DNA of 12,450 nt. Origin: Candidatus Omnitrophota bacterium (lineage in GTDB: Bacteria; Omnitrophota; Koll11; Zapsychrales; Fredricksoniimonadaceae). Positions 1 through 5,907 of the stretch are shown one piece after another; positions within the stretch are counted from its first letter, which is position 1; each line of letters opens with the position of its first letter. The stretch spans positions 1 through 12,450 of the forward strand of contig JAHFGF010000029.1 in assembly GCA_023247595.1 (NCBI GenBank). Direction: 5' to 3'. Both the position numbers and the translations under genes were made by a program. The notes under the pieces were generated by a model. That model worked only from the letters and a program-made list of their open reading frames with translations. It had not been told where the DNA came from and made no database searches.

Positions 1-918
1 GCTGTTGCCATTACGGCTGAAGAAGAAGACGGGCGGATTTATCGCGATTTTGCGGAGAAACTTAGGAAAGATTTTCCGTCAACCGCTGATTTGTTTACGC
101 GCATGTCCCAGGAAGAGTCTGGCCATCGGCACCGGCTGATTGACTTGTATCGTCAGCGGTTCGGTGAACATATCCCTCTTATCCGTCGACAAGACGTTAA
201 AGGCTTTTGGGTGCCGCCGTCCTGGTGGTTGGTTGAGGTGATTCGTCCGCAAAAAGCCCGCGAGCAAGCGGCTTTGATGGAGCTTGAGGCGCGTCGTTTT
301 TATGAAGCTGCCGCGGCGACGTGTAAAGATGCGGCAGTGCGTCAGTTGTTAGGCGACTTGGCTCAGGAAGAACAGCGTCATGAAATAGTGGCCAGTCAAA
401 TGACAGATGCTCATGAGCAAAGCGGCGCCGTTGCCGATGAAAAGCATGTTGCTCGCCGTTTATTTATCCTGCGGATTGTTCAGCCCGCGTTGGCTGGCCT
501 TATGGACGGTTCGGTTTCAACGCTTGCGCCGTTATTTGCCGCGGCCTTTGCGACAGGTAATACAGTTGAGACGTTTAAAGTAGGGATTGCGGCTTCAGTC
601 GGGGCGGGCATCAGCATGGGATTCGCCGAAGCGCTTTCCGACGATGGAAAATTAAGCGGACGCGGAGTTCCTTGGATTCGCGGAGTGGTCTGCGGGATCA
701 TGACCACATTAGGCGGGGTGGGACATACGCTGCCGTATCTTATCGGAAATTTTCATTTGGCTACGACTATTGCCACCGCGGTTGTTGTCATAGAACTTGC
801 CGCGATTTCTTTGATCCGATGGAAATACATGGACACGCCGTTATTAGCCGCCTCCTTCCAGGTTATTGTCGGCGGAGTTTTGGTCTTTCTGGCGGGATGG
901 CTCATTGGTTCAGGATGA
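1..918 (+). CDS. mbfA: Membrane-bound ferritin / VIT1 fusion, MbfA-like (5' end missing)
   Basis: The reading frame is open from base 1, so the true start lies upstream; 305 residues are visible. Residues 1-135 form a rubrerythrin/ferritin-like di-iron domain: an early acidic cluster (AEEED, 6-10), a first ExxH at 39-42, glutamates 94 and 96, and a second ExxH at 124-127. Residues from about 145 onward are a membrane domain of the VIT1/CCC1 iron/manganese transporter family, with the typical [14 protein letters not shown] near its start and a [16 protein letters not shown] stretch between helices. This ferritin-to-VIT1 order is that of MbfA, an inner-membrane protein known in rhizobia to export iron under iron or acid/peroxide stress. 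By family, this protein would bind Fe2+ at the cytosolic di-iron site and pass it to the membrane part. TTG at 91 is an internal codon, since upstream in-frame residues belong to the ferritin domain. The stop codon lies inside the left arm of an inverted repeat. Confidence 0.88.
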   Translation, partial: AVAITAEEEDGRIYRDFAEKLRKDFPSTADLFTRMSQEESGHRHRLIDLYRQRFGEHIPLIRRQDVKGFWVPPSWWLVEVIRPQKAREQAALMELEARRFYEAAAATCKDAAVRQLLGDLAQEEQRHEIVASQMTDAHEQSGAVADEKHVARRLFILRIVQPALAGLMDGSVSTLAPLFAAAFATGNTVETFKVGIAASVGAGISMGFAEALSDDGKLSGRGVPWIRGVVCGIMTTLGGVGHTLPYLIGNFHLATTIATAVVVIELAAISLIRWKYMDTPLLAASFQVIVGGVLVFLAGWLIGSG

Positions 919-969
919 TTTTAGTGTAAAAAATCCAATATTAAGAGACGTAAAATCATCCCATTTTTT
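913..969 (+). terminator. Inverted repeat and T-run after mbfA-like gene, possible terminator
   Basis: An 11-base arm at 913-923 (GGATGATTTTA) is the exact reverse complement of 951-961, with a 27-base spacer. The sequence continues CCA and then six T residues at 964-969. The left arm contains the stop codon of the ferritin gene. The layout fits a rho-independent terminator, but the stem is A/T-rich and the loop long, so it may be weak or serve in mRNA 3' end protection. Confidence 0.45.
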
Positions 970-977
970 GGATATTT

Positions 978-1005
978 TTGATATCATGATTGGCGTTTAT
1001 ATAAG
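978..1005 (+). promoter_or_regulatory. Candidate sigma70-type promoter for the Kir-like/YihY genes
   Basis: TTGATA at 978-983 (five of six matches to the -35 consensus) and TATAAG at 1000-1005 (five of six to the -10) are separated by 16 bases. The pair lies in the 158-base A/T-rich gap between the end of the ferritin gene and the channel gene, just after the terminator-like repeat. Transcription would begin near 1012 and give a leader of about 65 bases. Confidence 0.45.
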
Positions 1006-1076
1006 AAATCCGTAAGCGATAAAGAAATATTTGTATTTAAATATGGCTCGCGAATGAAAGCCAAATAAATTTTTCC

Positions 1077-1976
1077 ATGTCCAGAAAATCACCCACCAAA
1101 AGTAAGCATCCAGATCTTAAGTTTCCGGTTGTCATCAATCGCGACGGCACTTTAAATATCCATCGTCCTCCTGGGCATGGAAAACTTTTTACCGACCTTT
1201 ATCATTATCTGCTTTCCATCAGCTGGCCTAAATTTTTTTTCTTTCTCTTTGTTTTGTTTTGGATGGCTAATTTGCCGTTTGCTGTGCTTTATTTTTGTGC
1301 CGGTCCCCAGGCTTTGCAAGGCGCGCATGAGTCTTTGTCGTGGTTGCGGTTTGTGGATTGTTTTTTCTTTAGCGTCCAAACGCTAAACGCTCCGTTTGAT
1401 CCGGTGGGTATTTGGTCTAATTTTTTAGTGACGACACAGATGTATTTGGGCATGTTGATGATTGTGATCATTACGGGTTTGTTTTACGCCCGGTTTGCCC
1501 GGCCAAGCGCGCGGGTCATTTTCAGTGACTATGCCATCATCAGCCGTTATAACGACAAACCTTGCTTTGTTTTTCGAGTGGCCAATGCCCGTTTAAACCA
1601 GATCATTGAAGCGCGTATGACGCTGACCTTGACAAAGAATGTGACTAGCACCGAAGGAGAAACGTCTCGAAAATTATATTTGATGAGATTGGAAAATGAT
1701 TATTCGCCGCTGTTTGCTTTAAGTTGGACGATTCGTCATTTTATTGATGAAGAAAGTCCGCTGTTCGGTTTGAATGAAGCCGCGTTAAAGGAGAAGCAAG
1801 TGGTGATTTTTGCTTCTCTTTCCGGGCTCGATGACACTTTTTCCCAGACGATCACGGCGCGCAGCGTTTACCGTTACGATGAAATTGTTTACAACAAACG
1901 TTTCAAAGACATGTTGATCTGGGAAGATAATGCCATGCGCATTGATTTAAAAGGTATTCATGCCATGCAGGATTAA
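1077..1976 (+). CDS. Kir-like (inward-rectifier family) channel protein with atypical pore filter
   Basis: This 299-residue membrane protein resembles prokaryotic inward-rectifier channels (KirBac). A cytoplasmic N-terminus (1-50) is followed by an outer helix (about 52-76), a pore helix (about 93-102), an inner helix (about 119-138), the hallmark ARFARPSARVIFSDYA junction (138-152) and a C-terminal Kir cytoplasmic domain. That domain contains FRVANARLNQIIEA and the later HFIDEESPLFG, both diagnostic of KirBac proteins. The length is usual for the family. The striking feature is the pore. After FFFSVQTL, where KirBac1.1 has ATVGYGDMHP, this protein reads NAPFDPVG, with no G-Y-G and about four residues fewer before the inner helix. 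It may be a non-selective, differently selective or non-conducting homologue. No clear ribosome-binding site precedes the ATG; the start was chosen because in-frame codons upstream offer no better one. YihY follows after 62 bases, probably in one transcript. Confidence 0.82.
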   Translation: MSRKSPTKSKHPDLKFPVVINRDGTLNIHRPPGHGKLFTDLYHYLLSISWPKFFFFLFVLFWMANLPFAVLYFCAGPQALQGAHESLSWLRFVDCFFFSVQTLNAPFDPVGIWSNFLVTTQMYLGMLMIVIITGLFYARFARPSARVIFSDYAIISRYNDKPCFVFRVANARLNQIIEARMTLTLTKNVTSTEGETSRKLYLMRLENDYSPLFALSWTIRHFIDEESPLFGLNEAALKEKQVVIFASLSGLDDTFSQTITARSVYRYDEIVYNKRFKDMLIWEDNAMRIDLKGIHAMQD

Positions 1977-2038
1977 TTGGATTTGAATGTGAGCGCAAGG
2001 GCGTTTTAGAAAATTATTTTTGTTTACCAAGGAGCCGA

Positions 2039-3364
2039 ATGAGTATTATTAAAAATTTAATCCAATTTCTCAATATCGACATTTGGCGCATCCGGACGAG
2101 AAAACTTCCAAAATCACACTCGTTTCTGATTAACCAGCTGAGAATTTTTCTTTTGGCCTTCCATGGTTTTAACGAGGACAAATGCCAGTTGCGCGCGTCC
2201 GCGTTAACTTTTTATTCCTTGTTATCCATTGTTCCGGTTTTAGCCATGGCATTCGGCATTTCCAAGGGTTTTGGATTGGATCAGCTGCTGCAAAAACAAA
2301 TTTTGGCCAAGATGCCGGGGCAGGAACAGGTGGTTGGGCAAATGATCGGCTATGCCAATATTTTTCTCGAGAATACCAAAGGCGGCATCATCGCCGGCGT
2401 GGGTGTGGCGCTTTTGTTTTGGACGGTCATTAAAGTGCTCGGCAACATCGAAGAGTCGTTTAATGAAATTTGGGGTGTTAAAAAACAACGCAGCCTTTCG
2501 CGCAAATTCAGCGATTATTTGTCTATCATGCTCATTTGTCCTATTTTGCTCGTGACGTCCAGCAGTTTAACGGTATTGGTCACGTCCCAAGTAAAATTTG
2601 TCCTTTCCCAATTATCCTTTCTCGGGCCGGTCAGCGCGGTGATTTTATATGTCATGCAAATTTTGCCGTATGGCGTGATGTGGGTGCTTTTTACTTTTAT
2701 TTATATTTTTATGCCGAACACCAAAGTGAATTTTCGTTCCGGTTTAATCGGAGGCATTGTGGGCGGCACCATTTACCAGGTGGTGCAGTGGATTTATATT
2801 ACGTTCCAGGTGGGGGTGAGCAGTTACGGCGCGATTTACGGAAGTTTTGCCGCGCTTCCTTTGTTTTTGGTTTGGCTTCAGATCAGCTGGCTCATTGTTC
2901 TTTTTGGCGCTGAGATTTCTTTTGCCGAGCAGAATGTGGATACCTATGAATTTGAACCCGACAGTCTTAAGGCAAGCGCGGCGTTTAAAAAGTTGGCGGC
3001 TTTGTCGATTGCCCATGTCTGTGTCAAAAAGTTTGACCGCGCGCAGATACCGTTAACCGGAAATGAAATTGCCCATGAATTGGAAATGCCTATCCGTTTA
3101 GTCAGCCTGATGCTGTTTGAGTTAACCGAAGCCGGGGTGCTCAGTGAAGTGAAACCGGAAGATGGAAAATCCCCGTCCTATCAGCCGGCGAGAGACATTG
3201 CTGATTTAACCATCCAATCGGTCGTCGACTTGATGGACAAAAAGGGAATGGACAATATTCCGTTTGCGCATACCCAGGAAATCAATACCATCCGTCAGTC
3301 GCTGGAGTCGATGAATCAAGCGTTAAATAGTTCGCCAGTCAATTTGGCGTTGAAGGACATATAA
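2039..3364 (+). CDS. YihY/BrkB family inner-membrane protein with C-terminal winged-helix region
   Basis: The 441-residue protein has the core of the YihY/BrkB (UPF0761) family: LRASALTFYSLLSIVP (51-66) at the first membrane helix, then helices at about 117-136, 160-182, 198-224, 234-257 and 268-292, including the conserved SSYGAIYGSFAALPLFLVWL region (261-280) and the AEISF end of the last helix. Residues from about 310 to 395 form a soluble helical, winged-helix-like tail (IPLTGNEIAHELEMP, then LTEAGVLSEV) found in the longer members of the family; E. coli YihY, near 290 residues, lacks it. Members are sometimes mislabelled ribonuclease BN; no nuclease motif is visible. The molecular function is unknown. 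An AAGGAG at 2029-2034 sits four bases before the ATG and supports this start. It is probably co-transcribed with the channel gene. The next gene begins 80 bases later. Confidence 0.88.
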   Translation: MSIIKNLIQFLNIDIWRIRTRKLPKSHSFLINQLRIFLLAFHGFNEDKCQLRASALTFYSLLSIVPVLAMAFGISKGFGLDQLLQKQILAKMPGQEQVVGQMIGYANIFLENTKGGIIAGVGVALLFWTVIKVLGNIEESFNEIWGVKKQRSLSRKFSDYLSIMLICPILLVTSSSLTVLVTSQVKFVLSQLSFLGPVSAVILYVMQILPYGVMWVLFTFIYIFMPNTKVNFRSGLIGGIVGGTIYQVVQWIYITFQVGVSSYGAIYGSFAALPLFLVWLQISWLIVLFGAEISFAEQNVDTYEFEPDSLKASAAFKKLAALSIAHVCVKKFDRAQIPLTGNEIAHELEMPIRLVSLMLFELTEAGVLSEVKPEDGKSPSYQPARDIADLTIQSVVDLMDKKGMDNIPFAHTQEINTIRQSLESMNQALNSSPVNLALKDI

Positions 3365-3397
3365 ATCGAAAATGAGATAATCAAGCGTGAAACAAAT

Positions 3398-3413
3398 GTG
3401 AACAATGGTTCAC
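3398..3413. promoter_or_regulatory. Short dyad (GTGAAC-N4-GTTCAC), possible operator
   Basis: GTGAAC at 3398-3403 and its exact reverse complement GTTCAC at 3408-3413 flank four bases. The dyad sits 31 bases before the pilT-like start codon, and a related half-site (GTGAAA) occurs 12 bases upstream at 3386. The size and symmetry suit a dimeric regulator, but no regulator is encoded nearby and the arms are short enough to arise by chance. Confidence 0.25.
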
Positions 3414-3433
3414 CGTCAACAGATAACATATTT

Positions 3434-3439
3434 AGGAGG
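3434..3439 (+). promoter_or_regulatory. Ribosome binding site fixing the pilT-like start
   Basis: AGGAGG is a full Shine-Dalgarno core, five bases before the ATG at 3445 and eleven before a second in-frame ATG at 3451. The spacing favours 3445. Confidence 0.7.
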
Positions 3440-3444
3440 CGTTT

Positions 3445-4941
3445 ATGGACATGTCAAAAATCGGCGGCATTATTACCGAGGCGTTAAACAGAAAAGCATC
3501 GGACATTCATTTGGTTGAAGGTCATCCACCGTATCTTCGGGTTTTTGGTGAGCTGAACCCTATTCCGGGTTATCCGGCGCTGGATGACGCGGCTTTAAAT
3601 GATCTCATCGTCGGCATGTTAAATGATGCGCAGAAAGAAACGCTTTATAAGCACAAGGAACTGGATTTTTCCTACCGCAGCCAAAAGAACTTTCAGTTTC
3701 GCGTGAACGTCTGCTTTAGCGAAGGGCATTTGGCTGCCAATATCCGTATCATGGCCGCCAAAATCAGCTCGCTCGACGAGCTTGCCCTGCCGCCGGTGGT
3801 TAACGAGCTGTGCATGAAACGCAAAGGACTGATTATCATTTCAGGGACAGCCGGAAGCGGTAAGACGACAACGTTAACGTATATGCTCAACCTTATTAAC
3901 ATGAAACGCAAAAGTAAAATCATCACCATTGAAGACCCGATTGAATATTACCATCAGTCGCAAAACAGCGTCGTGCTTCAGCGGGAGGTCGGGGTTGACA
4001 CAAACTCATTTAATGACGCGCTCAAATACGCCCTGCGTCAAGATCCTGATGTTCTGGTCATCGGGGAAATGCGCGATCTGGATTCTATTGCTATGGCCTT
4101 AACCAGCGCGGAGACCGGACATTTAGTTTTAACAACCGTGCACGCGTCCGACGCTGTTGAAACCATCAACCGCATCATCGACGTTTTTCCCATGGACCGC
4201 CGCCAGCAGATTTACGCGCAGATGGCGGGCAATCTTTTGGCTGTCATTTCGCAATGCCTGGTTCCGCTCAAGGCCGGAGACGGCCGCGCGTTGGCCACGG
4301 AAATCATGTGTACGAATATTCCTATCCAGAATTTAATCAACCGCGGGGCTCTCAATGAACTGCGCGGGCAGCTGGATTGCGACCCCAACGGCAAGAGCCA
4401 TTCGTTGGAGCGTAGTTTAGCGGAAATGATCCGCAAAAATATCATCACCATGCAGGTGGCCCAGCAGTTCACCAAACACGCGCACGCGCTGGATTATTTC
4501 ATCAAGACCGGCGCCTCCACGTCGGGCGACACGATGTCGAATGAACAATGGGAAGTGTTTTTTAATAAAATCATCGTTATTATCGACCGTGAACCCAGCG
4601 AACGCGACCGTATACAAGCTAAACTTAAAGCTAAGGGTTTTAAGAAAATTCACTGCATTGACAAGAATAAAGAGACCATCGAAACAGTGGGTGTTCTTCA
4701 GCCGGATATTGTTATTTATGACATGGGTTATGCCTTTATGACCAACTTGGATTTCTGTCGCATGCTCAAAGCAATCCCGCGTAAATTTAAGTTCATCATG
4801 ATCGCTGAAACTCTGCAGGCCAATGACGAGGCCACCGCGAATACTGCCGGCGCTGATAAGTTTGTGGTTAAAACCAATGAGTGCGAACTTTTGATCAAAG
4901 CCATAACCGTTTTAGATTTTTCCGATACCACCAGTCCTTAG
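3445..4941 (+). CDS. pilT: PilT-like pilus ATPase fused to a C-terminal receiver-like domain
   Basis: Residues 1-355 are a PilT/PilU-type hexameric ATPase of the secretion-ATPase superfamily: N-terminal PAS-like part with ASDIHLVEG (18-26), Walker A GTAGSGKT (134-141), Asp box ITIEDPIEY (160-168), Walker B with PDVLVIGEMRD (201-211) and His box TTVHASDAVETINRI (230-244). Such ATPases sit at the cytoplasmic base of type IV pili and power retraction. The usual AIRNLIRE retraction motif reads PIQNLINR (293-300), so the activity may differ. PilT is normally about 345-380 residues; here 498. The extra C-terminus (about 374-498) reads as a CheY-like receiver: IIVIIDREP (376-384), strand DIVIYD with the likely phospho-acceptor D426, and a late lysine in KFVVKT (472-477). 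The acidic pair is reduced to D-R and the conserved Thr/Ser position reads Ala (IMIAE, 451-455), so phosphorylation is doubtful. No other pilus gene is in the window, and a role in motility is inferred. Confidence 0.88.
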   Translation: MDMSKIGGIITEALNRKASDIHLVEGHPPYLRVFGELNPIPGYPALDDAALNDLIVGMLNDAQKETLYKHKELDFSYRSQKNFQFRVNVCFSEGHLAANIRIMAAKISSLDELALPPVVNELCMKRKGLIIISGTAGSGKTTTLTYMLNLINMKRKSKIITIEDPIEYYHQSQNSVVLQREVGVDTNSFNDALKYALRQDPDVLVIGEMRDLDSIAMALTSAETGHLVLTTVHASDAVETINRIIDVFPMDRRQQIYAQMAGNLLAVISQCLVPLKAGDGRALATEIMCTNIPIQNLINRGALNELRGQLDCDPNGKSHSLERSLAEMIRKNIITMQVAQQFTKHAHALDYFIKTGASTSGDTMSNEQWEVFFNKIIVIIDREPSERDRIQAKLKAKGFKKIHCIDKNKETIETVGVLQPDIVIYDMGYAFMTNLDFCRMLKAIPRKFKFIMIAETLQANDEATANTAGADKFVVKTNECELLIKAITVLDFSDTTSP

Positions 4942-5003
4942 GCGGTGCAAATCCGTCGTTTTAAAAAGCAAGGATGTAGATTAGATAAAAAGGGTGAGAC
5001 GTA

Positions 5004-5783
5004 ATGTGTGAACTTTTGGGGATGAGCGCGAATGTTCCGACGGATATTTGTTTTAGTTTTACCGGACTAATCCAGCGCGGCGGTTCAACGGGGCCTCATA
5101 AGGACGGCTGGGGCATCACGTTTTATGAAGGCAGGGGAAGCCGAACGTTTTGTGATCCTTCTCCCGGTGTTAAATCTAAGATTGCTCAATTGGTCGCGCA
5201 ATATCCCATTAAAAGCAGGGTTGTCATTAGTCATATCCGCCGCGCTTCCCGCGGCCAGGTGTGTTTGGAAAACACTCATCCTTTTACCCGCGAACTCTGG
5301 GGCGATAATTGGACGTTTGCTCACAACGGCACTCTTAAAGGTATTAAAAATCGCGCGCTGAAGTTTTATCATCCCGTCGGAACAACCGACAGTGAACACG
5401 CGTTTTGCTGGATGCTTGACCGTGTGCGCCAGCAATTTCCAAAAAAGCCGAAGACTGCGCGTCCGGTTATGGACTTGCTTCAAAGTCTTTTTAAGGAGCT
5501 TGGTAAATTAGGCGCGCTTAATGTGCTTTTAACCGACGGGCAGCTGCTTTTCGCGCATTGCTCAACACGTTTATGCTGGATCACGCGCCGCGCTCCGTTT
5601 GGCCAGGCGCGATTGATTGACGCGCAGATCAAAGTGGACTTTAAGAAAGAAGCATCGCCCAAAGATGTGGTGACCATCATTGCCACGCGTCCGTTGACGG
5701 ATGAGAGCTGGACTGTAATGTCTAAAGGAGAGCTGAAAGTTTTTAGAGACGGGGATGGTGTGGACTTAGCCCGTCGTGTTTAA
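5004..5783 (+). CDS. Class II glutamine amidotransferase, YafJ-type
   Basis: The 259-residue protein starts MCELLGMSAN, giving an N-terminal nucleophile Cys2 once Met1 is removed, as in Ntn-type class II (GATase2) domains. Other family signatures follow in order: RGG (25-27) and GWGITFYEG (35-43), the SHIRRAS segment (76-82), NTHPF (90-94), the oxyanion/substrate loop FAHNGTL (105-111) and TTDSEHAFCWML (127-138). It is a stand-alone domain close in length to E. coli YafJ (about 255 residues) with no synthase partner domain. The chemistry by family would be hydrolysis of glutamine or a gamma-glutamyl compound to release ammonia; the physiological substrate of YafJ-like proteins is not established. 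A GGTGA-type ribosome-binding site lies just upstream and Cys2 confirms the start. It follows the pilT-like gene after 62 bases, perhaps in the same transcript, with no functional link evident. Confidence 0.88.
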   Translation: MCELLGMSANVPTDICFSFTGLIQRGGSTGPHKDGWGITFYEGRGSRTFCDPSPGVKSKIAQLVAQYPIKSRVVISHIRRASRGQVCLENTHPFTRELWGDNWTFAHNGTLKGIKNRALKFYHPVGTTDSEHAFCWMLDRVRQQFPKKPKTARPVMDLLQSLFKELGKLGALNVLLTDGQLLFAHCSTRLCWITRRAPFGQARLIDAQIKVDFKKEASPKDVVTIIATRPLTDESWTVMSKGELKVFRDGDGVDLARRV

Positions 5784-5794
5784 GATTAATGGAT

Positions 5795-5846
5795 GAGCGA
5801 CGAAGCAATCTAAATTTGCGCCGGATGAGATTGCCCGCAATGACGA
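5795..5846. repeat. Degraded REP-like palindromic repeat
   Basis: GAGCGACGAAGCAATCT at 5795-5811 and GAGATTGCCCGCAATGACGA at 5827-5846 resemble the two ends of a palindromic interspersed repeat seen in many bacterial genomes (the 'cgtcattgcgag...gcgacgaagcaatctc' type). GCAATCT at 5805-5811 pairs exactly with AGATTGC at 5828-5834 across a 16-base loop. The remaining arms no longer match well, so this is a decayed copy. It occupies most of the gap between the amidotransferase and the GloVer gene. The identification rests on remembered resemblance, not on a search. Confidence 0.5.
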
Positions 5847-5895
5847 CAGCAATAACATTGATGGGATGACTTCTAGCCAAACAGATCAAGCAAAT

Positions 5896-5900
5896 GAGGA
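5896..5900 (+). promoter_or_regulatory. Ribosome binding site deciding the GloVer-gene start
   Basis: GAGGA lies seven bases before ATG 5908. The longer in-frame alternative, ATG 5866, has no Shine-Dalgarno sequence and would add 14 polar residues ahead of the signal peptide, so 5908 is preferred. Confidence 0.6.
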
Positions 5901-5907
5901 AAAATTA

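Noticed and set aside
2536..2913. A 125-residue frame on the plus strand inside YihY
   Set aside because: It is a shifted frame of the YihY coding sequence, whose membrane segments and motifs read correctly in the other frame.
4942..5003. Possible small RNA or riboswitch in the gap before the amidotransferase
   Set aside because: Only 62 bases with no stable hairpin or recognisable aptamer core.
5085..5483. Long open frame on the minus strand (132 residues)
   Set aside because: It lies wholly inside the well-supported amidotransferase gene and shows no recognisable domain; it is a shadow frame.
5866..5907. Longer start for the GloVer gene at ATG 5866
   Set aside because: No ribosome-binding site precedes it, and it adds a polar leader before an otherwise typical signal peptide; ATG 5908 has GAGGA seven bases upstream.
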